Counted from the stretch's first letter, positions 8,608-18,142 are shown. The stretch is 64,000 nucleotides of DNA from Pseudomonas sp. AOB-7 (GCF_003696305.1 NZ_RFFK01000014.1:17232-81231), one strand, 5' to 3'. The notes: generated by a model not told the origin, from the letters alone. Numbers and translations: made by a program.

Positions 8608-9779
8608 ACGACGTCAGCGTGATCGACCGTTTCCTCGAGGTGTTCGGGTTGTACATCGACACCGGCTTCGGTTTGCTCGCCGGCGAGGTGGCCTTTCTCA
8701 CCATGACCCTGGTGGTGATCGACATGACCCTGGCCGGGCTGTTCTGGGCCATGGGCGGTGAGGACGTTAGCGCCAAGCTGATCCGCAAGATCCTTTATGT
8801 CGGCGCCTTCGCCTTCATCATCGGCAACTTCAATGCCCTGGCTAAGATCGTCTTCAACTCCTTCGCCGGGTTGGGCCTGCTGGCGGCTGGCTCGGCGCTG
8901 AGCCCAGCCGAGCTCCTGCAGCCGGGACACCTGGCTTCGATCGGTATCGAGGCCGGGCGGCCGCTGCTCGAGCAGATTCGTCACCTGAGCGGCTTTCCCA
9001 AGGTGTTCGGCAATCTGGACAGCATCCTGGTGCTGTTTCTGGCCTGGCTGGTGGTGATCGTTAGCTTCTTCTTCCTGGCGATCCAGCTGTTCGTCACCTT
9101 GATCGAGTTCAAGCTGACCACCCTCGCCGGCTTCGTGCTGGTGCCTTTCGCGCTGTGGAACAAGACCGCCTTTCTCGCCGAGAGGGTGTTGGGCAACGTG
9201 GTGGTGTCCGGCATCAAGGTGCTGGTGCTGGCGGTGATCGTCGGCATCGGCAGCGGGCTGTTCGCCGAGTTCCAGGCCGTGCCGGACGAGCCCTCCATCG
9301 ACCATGCGCTGGTGGTCATGCTCGCCTCGCTGGCATTGCTCGGCCTGGGCATCTTCGGCCCGGGCATTGCCACCGGCCTGGTCTCCGGCGCGCCGCAACT
9401 GGGTGCTAGTGCCGCAGCCGGCACCGCGCTCGGCGCGGCGGGCATGGCAGCAGGTGCTGCTGCAGTAGCTACAGGTGTCGGCGGCGCGGTGCTGGCCGGT
9501 GCACGCATGGCGCCCAGTGCGGCGCGCCTGGCCATGGGTGGAGCCCGCTCTTTGGCTGGTGTGTCTTCTGGAACTGCAGCTGGCGGTACTGCGGCTGCTG
9601 GAACGTCCGCCGCCGCTGGCTCATCGGCGGCCACCGCCAAGCCGCCTGATTGGGCCAGGCGCCTGCAGCGCAGGCAGCAACTCTCACAGGCCACCAGCAC
9701 GGTCGCCCACACCCTGCGTGGTGGCGATGGCGGTGGCTCATCACCTGGGCCGCAGATCCGCGACCCATCGAATTCGTAA
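8604..9779 (+). CDS. trbL: Conjugal transfer protein TrbL (VirB6-type)
   Basis: This 391-residue polytopic inner-membrane protein has five or six hydrophobic segments between about 15 and 265, matching TrbL/VirB6, which lines the substrate path at the inner membrane. From about 270 to 350 it becomes an Ala/Gly/Ser-rich low-complexity tail, and the end is basic. Such tails are common in TrbL. It overlaps the lipoprotein gene by four bases and is followed 12 bases later by trbF, preceded by a strong AGGAGG. Confidence 0.9.
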   Translation: MNDVSVIDRFLEVFGLYIDTGFGLLAGEVAFLTMTLVVIDMTLAGLFWAMGGEDVSAKLIRKILYVGAFAFIIGNFNALAKIVFNSFAGLGLLAAGSALSPAELLQPGHLASIGIEAGRPLLEQIRHLSGFPKVFGNLDSILVLFLAWLVVIVSFFFLAIQLFVTLIEFKLTTLAGFVLVPFALWNKTAFLAERVLGNVVVSGIKVLVLAVIVGIGSGLFAEFQAVPDEPSIDHALVVMLASLALLGLGIFGPGIATGLVSGAPQLGASAAAGTALGAAGMAAGAAAVATGVGGAVLAGARMAPSAARLAMGGARSLAGVSSGTAAGGTAAAGTSAAAGSSAATAKPPDWARRLQRRQQLSQATSTVAHTLRGGDGGGSSPGPQIRDPSNS

Positions 9780-9791
9780 AGGAGGACGAGG

Positions 9792-10499
9792 ATGCGATTC
9801 AGACGTCCACGGGTGCGCTACAGCGACACCCCACAACCCATCACGCCCTACCAGGCCGCGGCACAGGCCTGGGATCTGCGTATGGGTAGCAGCCTGGCGC
9901 AGGCACGCAACTGGCGACTTATGGCCTTCGGTTGCCTGGGCCTGGCGCTGCTGATGGCTGGTGGCCTGGTCTGGCGTTCGGTGCAGTCGACAGTGACGCC
10001 CTACGTGGTGGAGGTCGACAACCTCGGCCAGGTGCGCGCCGTCGGCGAAGCCGCCAGCCCTTACCAGCCCCTGGATGCGCAAATTGCCCACCACCTGGCG
10101 CGCTTTATCGAGCAGGTGCGCTCGCTATCAATCGATCCGGTGGTGATACGGCAGAACTGGCTGGAGGCCTATCACTCCACCACCGACCGAGGCGCGGCCA
10201 CCCTCAATGATTATGCCCGCGCCAACGATCCCTTCACCCGGGTCGGCAAGGAGACGGTATCGGTCGAGGTCACCAGCGTGGTGCGTGCCAGCGACAGCTC
10301 GTTCCAGGTGCGCTGGACCGAACGCCGTTTCGTGAATGGTTCGGCCGCCGGTCTGGAGCGCTGGACCGCGGTGATCTCGCTGGTGCTGCAGCCTCCGCGC
10401 ACCGAGGAAAAGCTGCGCCGCAACCCGCTCGGCATCTACGTCAACGGCCTGTCCTGGAGCCGCGAGCTGGACACTACGGAAGGAGCCAACAAACCATGA
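9792..10499 (+). CDS. trbF: Conjugal transfer protein TrbF (VirB8-type)
   Basis: This 235-residue bitopic inner-membrane protein has a cytoplasmic N-terminus (about 1-38), one membrane helix (about 39-57) and a periplasmic NTF2-like VirB8 domain containing the RWTERRFVNG segment. VirB8 proteins nucleate assembly of the channel core. A strong ribosome site (AAAGGAGG) lies just upstream. The four-base overlap with trbG continues the operon. Confidence 0.92.
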   Translation: MRFRRPRVRYSDTPQPITPYQAAAQAWDLRMGSSLAQARNWRLMAFGCLGLALLMAGGLVWRSVQSTVTPYVVEVDNLGQVRAVGEAASPYQPLDAQIAHHLARFIEQVRSLSIDPVVIRQNWLEAYHSTTDRGAATLNDYARANDPFTRVGKETVSVEVTSVVRASDSSFQVRWTERRFVNGSAAGLERWTAVISLVLQPPRTEEKLRRNPLGIYVNGLSWSRELDTTEGANKP

Positions 10500-11482
10500 A
10501 AACCGCCCTGAACCTCTACGTCTGCCCGCTGCTGCTGAGCGTGCTGGCCGGCTGCGCCAGCCAGGAACCGCCAGTGATCGCGCTGGATGAACCAGTCGAG
10601 GCGCAGCGCCTGCCGGAGCCGCCCAAGCCCATCGAGGTGGTGGAAGTCCCCAAGCCCCTGGCCCTGCCCGCGCAGCTCAAGCCGCTGCCGGAAACTCAGC
10701 GCAGCAAGCAGGCCAAGGAGCCGGCCGATGAGCGCGTGCGGGTCTCGCGCGCCAATCGCGACGCTCGAGTCGCGCCGAGCCGCGAGGGCTATATCAACGC
10801 CATCCAGGTCTGGCCCTACTCCGATGGCGCGCTGTATCAGGTGTACGCCAGTCCGGGCCGGGTGACTGCGATCAACCTGCAGCCTGGTGAGGAGCTGGTC
10901 ACCGTGGCCGCCGGCGACACCGTGCGCTGGATCGTAGGCGACACCACCAGCGGAAGCGGAGACGAGCTACGCACCAGCGTGCTGATCAAGCCGACACGCG
11001 TCGATCTCAAGACCAACCTGGTGATCACCACCACGCGCCGCACCTACCTGATCGAGCTGAGTTCTACCGAGCAGGCCTGGATGGCGTCGGTGTCCTGGGA
11101 CTACCCCCAGGACCGCATGCTCGCGCTGCAACGTCGCGCCGGCGCCGCCCAGGCCGCGGCGCCGGTGGATACCGGCCTGGCGCTGGAGCAGCTGCGCTTT
11201 CGCTATGCGATCAGCGGCAGCAATCCGCCTTGGAAACCGCTGCGCGCCTTCGATGACGGCCGCAAGGTGTATATCCAGTTCCCCGCCGGTATCGCCCAGG
11301 GCGAGCTGCCGCCGCTGTTCGTAATTGGCCCGGAAGGCGACGGACAGTTGGTCAACTATCGCTTCCGCTCGCCCTACTACATCGTCGACCGCCTGTTCGG
11401 CGCGGCCGAGCTGCGCCTGGGTGCCGACAAGGGTGACGTGGTGCGGATCGAGCGCACCGATGGCGTGGCACGGAGGCCCTGA
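10496..11482 (+). CDS. trbG: Conjugal transfer protein TrbG (VirB9-type lipoprotein)
   Basis: This 328-residue outer-membrane-complex protein has a lipoprotein signal ending LSVLAGC at about residue 20, a Pro-rich linker (about 30-65) and the VirB9 beta-rich C-terminal half with RRTYLIELSS and DGRKVYIQFP segments. Together with TrbI it should form the core ring across the periplasm. It overlaps trbF by four bases, and trbI starts two bases after its stop. Confidence 0.92.
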   Translation: MKTALNLYVCPLLLSVLAGCASQEPPVIALDEPVEAQRLPEPPKPIEVVEVPKPLALPAQLKPLPETQRSKQAKEPADERVRVSRANRDARVAPSREGYINAIQVWPYSDGALYQVYASPGRVTAINLQPGEELVTVAAGDTVRWIVGDTTSGSGDELRTSVLIKPTRVDLKTNLVITTTRRTYLIELSSTEQAWMASVSWDYPQDRMLALQRRAGAAQAAAPVDTGLALEQLRFRYAISGSNPPWKPLRAFDDGRKVYIQFPAGIAQGELPPLFVIGPEGDGQLVNYRFRSPYYIVDRLFGAAELRLGADKGDVVRIERTDGVARRP

Positions 11483-11484
11483 GC

Positions 11485-12747
11485 ATGACGGCCAAGGACG
11501 ACAAACAAACCGCGGCAACCTCGCTACCGCCCAAGGAAGCGCCGGAGTCGCTGGAGCTGCGCGCCAAGCCGCGCCCTGTCACTCGCCTCAACCCGCGCAT
11601 GCTGGCAGCGGTGGTCGGTGGCCTCTCGGCCGCGGTGCTCGGGGCCATGCTGTGGTCGCTGCAGCCGCAACAGCGCCGCCAGGGTGTCGAGCCGAACGAG
11701 CTATACAACGTCGACCGCGTGACGCGCTCCGAGGGACTAGAGCAGTTGCCGGCAGACTACTCGCAGTTGCCACCACCTGCTCCCGAGATACCGCAACTGG
11801 GCCCACCGCTACCCGGCGACCTGGGCGGGCCGATACTCAGGGCCGAACAGCAGGCGCAGGGCTACGGCCAGGGTCCGGACGCTGCTGAAGCCGAGCGTCT
11901 TGCCCGGCTCAAGGAAGCCGAGGAGGCGGCGCAATCCTCGGTGTTTTTCCAGACCAACAGCGCGAGGAAATCGAATGTCGCACCCACTGGGGACGCCCAA
12001 CAAGATCCCATGATCCTGGGTATGGCCTCGTCAGGCGCGGTAGCCGCAACTGCAGGAACGCCGACCCAGCAGGAACGGAATGAGGCGTTTCTGAGTAAAT
12101 CCATAAACGCACAAATCCGTAATTCCGGCTTGCTGCAGATGCCTGATTCGCCCTACCAGGTGATGGCCGGCACCGTCATCGCGGCGGCCCTGGTCACCGG
12201 TATCAAGTCGGATCTACCCGGCGATGTGATCGCCACGGTGACCGAACCGGTCTACGACAGCGCCACCGGCCAGCACGTGCTGATCCCTCAAGGCGCCCGC
12301 CTGCTGGGCCGCTACAACAGTCAGGTGAGCTACGGGCAAAGCCGCGTGCAGGTGGTGTGGCAGCGGGTGATCCTGCCGGACACCTCGTCCTTCCAGCTCG
12401 ACAACCTGGTCGGTACCGACGCCGCCGGCTATGCCGGTCTCGAGGATGGCGTGGACTGGCATTGGGATCGGGTCGTCGCCGGCGCGGCCATGACAAGCCT
12501 GCTGGGCATCAGTGCAGAGTTGGCAGCACCGACCAGTCGCACCGATGGCGACCGCATCATCATCGCCGGACGCGACAGCCTGCAAGACACGGTGAACCAG
12601 GTCGGCCAGGAGGTCACCCGCCGCAACCTCGATATCCAGCCCACGCTGACCCAGCGTCCCGGCCTGCCCCTGCGCGTGATCGTCAACCGCGACCTGGTGC
12701 TGCGTCCCTATCAGCCCTTCTCCGCTCAAATGAGGAGCCCACAATGA
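11485..12747 (+). CDS. trbI: Conjugal transfer protein TrbI (VirB10-type)
   Basis: This 420-residue protein has one membrane helix (about 33-55), a Pro-rich linker (about 85-115) and the VirB10/TrbI C-terminal beta-barrel domain (about 200-415), including the GARLLGRYNSQVSYGQSRV region typical of the family. It spans from the inner to the outer membrane and transmits ATPase energy. Around 11940-12130 codon use is less GC-biased than in the neighbours. It overlaps the DUF2274 gene by four bases. Confidence 0.93.
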   Translation: MTAKDDKQTAATSLPPKEAPESLELRAKPRPVTRLNPRMLAAVVGGLSAAVLGAMLWSLQPQQRRQGVEPNELYNVDRVTRSEGLEQLPADYSQLPPPAPEIPQLGPPLPGDLGGPILRAEQQAQGYGQGPDAAEAERLARLKEAEEAAQSSVFFQTNSARKSNVAPTGDAQQDPMILGMASSGAVAATAGTPTQQERNEAFLSKSINAQIRNSGLLQMPDSPYQVMAGTVIAAALVTGIKSDLPGDVIATVTEPVYDSATGQHVLIPQGARLLGRYNSQVSYGQSRVQVVWQRVILPDTSSFQLDNLVGTDAAGYAGLEDGVDWHWDRVVAGAAMTSLLGISAELAAPTSRTDGDRIIIAGRDSLQDTVNQVGQEVTRRNLDIQPTLTQRPGLPLRVIVNRDLVLRPYQPFSAQMRSPQ

Positions 12748-12977
12748 GTACGACCAAGCTGCGCCTCGGCCCGCTGCCGAAAACCGAGAACCTGAAGCTG
12801 ACCTTCACCTGCCCGGCCAGCCTGAAGGCTGACCTCGATCGCTACGCGGCGCTGCACTCACAGACCTACGGTGAAGAGGTCGACGCCCTGACGCTCATTC
12901 CGCACATGCTGGAGGCCTTCATGGCGAGGGATCGGGTGTTCAGGAGAACAAATACACAATCTTGCACCGGCAATTGA
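12744..12977 (+). CDS. DUF2274 family protein, last gene of the trb cassette
   Basis: This 77-residue protein starts in an ATGA overlap with trbI. The core KLRLGPLPKTENLKLTF, then LKADLDRYAALHSQTYG and LIPHMLEAFM, matches DUF2274, a family that regularly closes the trb operon of Tn4371-like elements and has no known function. The last dozen residues (RTNTQSCTGN) look unlike the family. GC content also drops here, as if the cassette end was rejoined to other DNA. A degenerate second copy lies about 0.9 kb downstream. Confidence 0.8.
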   Translation: MSTTKLRLGPLPKTENLKLTFTCPASLKADLDRYAALHSQTYGEEVDALTLIPHMLEAFMARDRVFRRTNTQSCTGN

Positions 12978-12998
12978 TAAGCCTGCATCCCCTCCCAG

Positions 12999-13019
12999 CT
13001 GCCGTGATGACAACGGCAG
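12999..13019 (+). terminator. Hairpin after the trb cassette
   Basis: CTGCCGT (12999-13005) pairs with ACGGCAG (13013-13019) across a 7-base loop, followed by AAAACCC rather than a T-run. It may end trb transcripts in a Rho-assisted way; intrinsic termination is doubtful. Confidence 0.35.
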
Positions 13020-13029
13020 AAAACCCACA

Positions 13030-13046
13030 CACGGTTGAAAACCGTG
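13030..13046 (+). promoter_or_regulatory. Perfect palindrome upstream of higBA, candidate HigA operator
   Basis: CACGGTT (13030-13036) and AACCGTG (13040-13046) form a perfect 7-bp inverted repeat around GAA. It ends four bases before a TAATAC that could be a -10 element, and 24 bases before the higB start. HigA-type antitoxins repress their own operon through such palindromes over the promoter, so this is the best operator candidate. Confidence 0.55.
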
Positions 13047-13070
13047 ACCTAATACATCACACTTATCACC

Positions 13071-13349
13071 ATGATCGTAAGCTTCCGGCACAAAGGTCTA
13101 CGCATTTTCTTTGAATCCGGCTCAACCAAAGGCATTCGGGCCGACCACGCAAAGCGTCTGGGTCGAATGCTGAGTTTCATGGATAGAGCCAATGAACCCG
13201 CCGACCTCGACATCCCCGGTTGGCGGCTACATCCCCTCAAAGGGGAACTGGAAGAGTTCTGGTCACTCACCGTCAATGGAAACTGGCGAGTGATCTTTCG
13301 ATTCGTGGGTAGCGACATCGAGCTCGTCGACTACCTTGACTACCACTAA
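13071..13349 (+). CDS. higB: Type II toxin HigB (RelE superfamily)
   Basis: This 92-residue protein has the HigB layout: basic N-terminus (SFRHKGLRIFFESGS), central DIPGWRLHPLKGE, and the C-terminal GNWRVIFRFVGSDIELVDY strands. HigB enzymes cut mRNA on the ribosome. The antitoxin gene follows 17 bases later, the toxin-first order typical of higBA. No good Shine-Dalgarno site is visible before the ATG. The pair probably stabilises the integrated element. Confidence 0.9.
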   Translation: MIVSFRHKGLRIFFESGSTKGIRADHAKRLGRMLSFMDRANEPADLDIPGWRLHPLKGELEEFWSLTVNGNWRVIFRFVGSDIELVDYLDYH

Positions 13350-13366
13350 GCAGGAGGGGGTTATCC

Positions 13367-13654
13367 ATGACCATGTTCAACCCACCGCATCCTGGTGAAA
13401 CCCTGCTTGAGGACGTGCTCCCCGAACTGGGCATCAGCATTGCCGAACTTGCCCGCCGCCTTGGCTTTGCGCGCGAATCCCTGTCTCGGATCTTGCACGG
13501 CCATGCGCCGGTCAGCCCGGACTTGGCTGTTCGCCTAGAACTGGCCGGCATCGGCAAAGCTCGCACCTGGCTCGGCGTGCAAGCCGACTACGACCTTTGG
13601 CAAGCCAGACATCGCGAACAACCGCACATCGAACGCTTTGCTGCGATTGCTTAG
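13367..13654 (+). CDS. higA: Antitoxin HigA (XRE family)
   Basis: This is a 95-residue HigA-type helix-turn-helix protein that opens with NPPHPGETLLEDVLPELG, the family start. The helix-turn-helix is in ISIAELARRLGFARESLSRI (about 24-43) and is followed by the C-terminal WLGVQADYDLWQAR signature. It should neutralise HigB and repress the operon, probably at the palindrome upstream of higB. A GGAGG precedes the start. Confidence 0.92.
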   Translation: MTMFNPPHPGETLLEDVLPELGISIAELARRLGFARESLSRILHGHAPVSPDLAVRLELAGIGKARTWLGVQADYDLWQARHREQPHIERFAAIA

Positions 13655-13864
13655 TTCCGTATGGAAGGTGACGACTGATACCGAGGGAGGCGACTACGAT
13701 GAGAAGAAAGGCCGTTGGGCGCAACTCAAGCCCGCTGTCGACCGTCTTCAGGAGCAGCTCTGATACAGCCAAGCGAGCGGCTTACGGCGCAGCAGCTGAG
13801 CGTGCCATCGAAAGTCAGCGCAAGGTACTCGAAGAAGCGAAACGCGTAAGAGAGCTGACTCTAC

Positions 13865-13984
13865 CAGTACGACCGGCTTGAGGCCGACCTTGAGCGGTAT
13901 GCGATATTGCGCTCAAAAACCTTTAGCGGAAGCCTGCCATATATCAGGGCCTGCACTGCCGTTCTAGCCAAAGGTTTTCATGAA
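13865..13984 (+). pseudogene. Relic of a second DUF2274-like gene
   Basis: The + frame beginning at 13865 reads LEADLERYAILRSKTFSGSL and on to LAKGF. It lines up with LKADLDRYAALHSQTYGEEV and the rest of the DUF2274 protein at 12744. A stop lies just upstream in frame and no start is available, so this is a fragment. Just upstream, 13655-13862 also holds broken protein-like frames, for example KGRWAQLKPAVDRLQEQL ending at a stop near 13762. It overlaps the 3' end of hipA on the other strand. The whole 13.65-13.98 kb stretch looks like decayed sequence. Confidence 0.55.
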
Positions 13985-15160
13985 CGGCTCAGCGCAATGC
14001 CTGATCGCCGCTACCACATGCGGTGCTTGCTCGCTCAGTTCAGTTGAGCGTGCTAGTACCTTCTCAAGCGCGCTCAACTGCCCGCGAATTACTTCTTCTG
14101 GCCGCGCTACATCACAGATTTGGGCGAAGTCCAGCAGCCCTTGGCGCGACGCAAAGAGCGATTTGTTGCCCACAAGATCCAGCGCTAATACGTCCTCAGG
14201 AATATAGGCAGTGGTGTTGACGATATCGTAGGCTGGGGCGAGCCGCGCGTCGCGCTGAGTGGGGTTAGAATACAGGAGTCCGAAGTTTTTCAGATGGGCG
14301 TCGCCGTTACCAACGATGCAGCTCAAGGTCACGATGGCGAAAAGCTGTGCCAGCGATTCTTGCACCTGCTCAGGCGCGCAGAACAGGCGTATGGCTTTGG
14401 CGATGGCCGAATAGCTCTTGCTGTACTTTTGCTCCGCAGCCAGCCCCATTAATGCAGCCATGTCTTCGAAGCCGATAGGATTGAGCTGCTTATCCCGATC
14501 GAAGCGGCGCATGACGAATAGCTTGGCATTGTCGGAGAGATAGAATTCCGGCACAGCAATGCCCACCTCCTTTGCCACGGACATGCAAAGGAACTCGTTG
14601 ATCGCCAGCCCCGGAAACTCATCCCGACCGCTCTTGATGATCAGGTCAGAGGTTTTCGAGGTGAAGCGCTGTGGCACTGAGTCCTGATGCTCCGGCACCA
14701 GCACCTTAGGCTGGACTCCCGATATACCAGCACGCAGGATGTAGCGATCCACCAGGCCGGCAAAAATATCTTCTGCACCGTCCCAGGCGAGGATTTCTTC
14801 CAGTTTTTCTCCGGGGAACCGCTGCCTGCGTAACAGCGCATCGACCTCAGGCGAACTGACCGCCACCCGCCCGATAGGCGAACTGCTGCCAGACAGTGCC
14901 AACAGCAACATCGGGTCAACGTTCGCCACCTTGGCCAGACGGTTGCGCAGTTGCTCCAGGACGTAGCCTTCCGGCAGGTTCATCTGGAAAATGGGGTGCA
15001 GCTCCCGATGGCGGTATTCGTCCAAGCGCACCGGCATGAGCAAGCTGATTGCTGCCTGCGCCTTGGCGTCCTCGTGGTAGCGGAACAGATAGTCTGTGCC
15101 GCTGCTAAGAATCTTCCCACTGTCACCCTCAGGCGTTGCAACCTGCAGCACGGCCGTCAT
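13964..15160 (-). CDS. hipA: Toxin kinase HipA
   Basis: This 398-residue protein is a HipA-type serine/threonine kinase. In this family (E. coli HipA phosphorylates glutamyl-tRNA synthetase) the activity stops translation. Visible motifs are the glycine-rich loop SGVQPKVLV near 150, the catalytic loop GNGDAHLKNF near 295 and the metal-binding YDIVNTT near 320. The N-terminal domain with SPIGRVAV matches HipA subdomain 1. The start abuts the hipB stop, giving the normal hipB-hipA order. GC content is lower than in the trb genes. No active-site residue seems lost. Confidence 0.92.
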   Translation of the reverse strand: MTAVLQVATPEGDSGKILSSGTDYLFRYHEDAKAQAAISLLMPVRLDEYRHRELHPIFQMNLPEGYVLEQLRNRLAKVANVDPMLLLALSGSSSPIGRVAVSSPEVDALLRRQRFPGEKLEEILAWDGAEDIFAGLVDRYILRAGISGVQPKVLVPEHQDSVPQRFTSKTSDLIIKSGRDEFPGLAINEFLCMSVAKEVGIAVPEFYLSDNAKLFVMRRFDRDKQLNPIGFEDMAALMGLAAEQKYSKSYSAIAKAIRLFCAPEQVQESLAQLFAIVTLSCIVGNGDAHLKNFGLLYSNPTQRDARLAPAYDIVNTTAYIPEDVLALDLVGNKSLFASRQGLLDFAQICDVARPEEVIRGQLSALEKVLARSTELSEQAPHVVAAIRHCAEPFMKTFG

Positions 15161-15411
15161 CAGTCGAATACTCCATGGATTTCGTCCAGAGTGGGCATGG
15201 CTGCCGGCACCACGTTGAGTTCAGAGTCGAGGGCGGCCAGCACTCGCGCATAGGCAATCATCCCCACCGAGAGGTCGCCCTTCTCGATGGCGATAACCTT
15301 TTGCCGGGTGATGCCCGCCAGGGAAGCGAGCGCGGCCTGCGTCAGCCCGCGATTCAGACGGCGCTGCCGAAGCTGCTCGCCAAGTCGCTGTGTGATGAGG
15401 GAATAGTCCAT
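15160..15411 (-). CDS. hipB: Antitoxin HipB (XRE family)
   Basis: This 83-residue helix-turn-helix protein (RLGEQLRQRRLNRGLTQAAL, then ASLAGITRQKVIAIEKGD) should bind HipA and repress the operon. I chose the ATG at 15411; a TTG at 15429 would add six residues but would include a GTATAC operator-like element. The stop touches the hipA start, so translation is coupled. Confidence 0.88.
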   Translation of the reverse strand: MDYSLITQRLGEQLRQRRLNRGLTQAALASLAGITRQKVIAIEKGDLSVGMIAYARVLAALDSELNVVPAAMPTLDEIHGVFD

Positions 15412-15416
15412 GTTCT

Positions 15417-15452
15417 GTATACGAGACAATTTACCTTATATGTAACGTATAC
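15417..15452. promoter_or_regulatory. hipBA promoter region with paired GTATAC boxes
   Basis: The self-complementary hexamer GTATAC occurs at 15417-15422 and 15447-15452, 30 bp apart (close to three helical turns), just upstream of hipB. Between them, on the minus strand, lies TATAAG, a plausible -10. The layout suggests two HipB dimers flanking the promoter, but the hexamers differ from the E. coli hip operator, so the assignment is inferred. Confidence 0.45.
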
Positions 15453-15612
15453 CGAACCAGCGGAGAAATCAAAGCGAATGGGCTGATAAGATCAAGAATT
15501 GACGCTGCCCGGATCACCCGCTCTCCCGCGCCCCTCTACGACATAGCTGGTTTGCCACCAAACCTAGCGTCAATAGGCTGAATTCACTGGAATGGCGCTA
15601 TGGCATGGAGCA

Positions 15613-15897
15613 ATGAAGACACTATTGTTACTGATGGCTCAGTACGACGGGAAAGCAATAATCCCGCTTGATCAAGTTTGCCAGGACTACTTTTCGCATC
15701 TCAGCCCCGAAATGTTCCAACGCAAGGTACTGAGCGGTGTGCTAAGGATCCCCATCGTACGCCTCGAACCGAGCCAGAAAGCCGCCAAGGGAATACACCT
15801 TGAGGACCTGGCCGCTTATCTCGATATCCAGCGCGCAGAAGCGCTCAGAGAGCGCGACCAACTCAGCGGCGGCCTCCGCGCCGGGAGAGGCCGTTGA
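15613..15897 (+). CDS. PrtN-family transcriptional activator
   Basis: This 94-residue protein (MKTLLLLMAQYDGKAIIPLD, then CQDYFSHLSPEMFQRKV and QKAAKGIHLEDLAAYLDIQR) clearly belongs to the pyocin-activator PrtN family, small DNA-binding proteins that switch on pyocin genes in P. aeruginosa. Members also lie next to integrases of islands and prophages, where they may control excision. I prefer the inner ATG at 15613 over one at 15592 because family members begin with this segment. Its last 35 bases overlap the end of the integrase gene on the other strand. Confidence 0.8.
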   Translation: MKTLLLLMAQYDGKAIIPLDQVCQDYFSHLSPEMFQRKVLSGVLRIPIVRLEPSQKAAKGIHLEDLAAYLDIQRAEALRERDQLSGGLRAGRGR

Positions 15898-17014
15898 TAG
15901 TACGGTCTCCATACTCGACACTCGACGCCAACAGCCGCGGCAGCCACGCCCACCCCGCATAAGAATCGCCACGCCCATTCAGATGGGTATAACGCCGCAA
16001 CGAGTTCCAATCCCTATGACCGGAAACACTTGCCACACGGGGGATATCCCACCCCATTTCGAATAACCGGCTAACTCCGTCGTGGCGAAGATCATGGAAG
16101 TGCAGATCCGGGATGCCTGCACGCTCGCAGGCTCGTCTCCATGCAGTGGACACCGACTCACTGTTGTAGGGAAAAATTTCGTCGCATGTGCGCGGCATGC
16201 TCTTCACGATCGCCCAGGCCTCATCCGGCAAATGACACCACACGTTATTGCCGATCTTATCGCCCGGATTCTTCATATCCCGCACCATCACCATCTGCCG
16301 TGACTCGTCCAGGTCATCCCAGCGGATACGGCAAATCTCGTCCTGCCGGCGCGTTGAAAAGATCGCGAAGCCCGAAACTTTCAGCATATTGATGGAGGTA
16401 GGCCGACTTGCCAGAACCTTCTGGAACTCCATGAAAACCAGGTCGAGCTCCTTTAAAGAAGGTCGGCGGTCTCGCTCACGGCTCTTAAGCTTGTAACCTA
16501 GCTTGGCCAACACTTTCCGCGCATCCGCCATGGCGTGCGGGTCGACATCACACCCCCAAGCTGGGCGAGCAACAGACAGCACCGCGCCGAGATGAGCAAG
16601 ATCATTACCAGCCGTTTGCGGCTGAACCCCACCCCCTTCAGCACTCATACGCCAGAGAGCGTAATCGACCAGCACCTGAGCATTGACCTTACGGTCTTCG
16701 CACTCGCCCAGATAGCTCTTGGCAATAGCCTCCAGCGTCGCCTTCTTGGTCTTACCCATCGGCCGCGCTTTGCTGTACTCCTCCAAATAGGTCTCAATCA
16801 TGGAAGCAACGGTAGTCCCGGAGCGATTTGCCCGTTCGATGGCACCTGGCTCGCTCAGCTCGGTCTCTCGTCGCTTGGCCCAAGCCTGTGCAGCCTGTTT
16901 GCGGGTGAAAGTCTGGCTCTCTTGGTAGACTTGCGCCCCATTCTTCTTGATCCGGATTTGCACGGTGTAGCGGAGCGAGCCGTCCGCACTCTTTCGGGCT
17001 CGGATGGTTGCCAC
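15863..17014 (-). CDS. int: Tyrosine integrase of the dusA-targeting type
   Basis: This 383-residue tyrosine recombinase should insert and excise the element. The N-terminal part (TIRARKSADGSLRYTVQIRI) matches the phage-type Arm domain. Catalytic residues are visible as Arg in STRRQDEICRIRW, the HDLRHDG His-x-x-Arg box, and GHRDWNSLRRYTH with the final His and Tyr. The frame extends further upstream, but a GTG at 17014 has a strong AGGAGGG nine bases before it, so I used that. It stands directly before dusA, as in the described family of integrases that target dusA. Confidence 0.92.
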   Translation of the reverse strand: MATIRARKSADGSLRYTVQIRIKKNGAQVYQESQTFTRKQAAQAWAKRRETELSEPGAIERANRSGTTVASMIETYLEEYSKARPMGKTKKATLEAIAKSYLGECEDRKVNAQVLVDYALWRMSAEGGGVQPQTAGNDLAHLGAVLSVARPAWGCDVDPHAMADARKVLAKLGYKLKSRERDRRPSLKELDLVFMEFQKVLASRPTSINMLKVSGFAIFSTRRQDEICRIRWDDLDESRQMVMVRDMKNPGDKIGNNVWCHLPDEAWAIVKSMPRTCDEIFPYNSESVSTAWRRACERAGIPDLHFHDLRHDGVSRLFEMGWDIPRVASVSGHRDWNSLRRYTHLNGRGDSYAGWAWLPRLLASSVEYGDRTINGLSRRGGRR

Positions 17015-17131
17015 GGCAGTCTGCCCTCCTGGCTGGTGGTACAAGAAGTTTTTCAGGTGGTACATTTTACCACCTGCTTTAGGAAAATGCCCGGAAACCC
17101 CTGAAAACCCGTTGAGAACGCGACACGCGAA

Positions 17132-18142
<1,011 letters not shown>

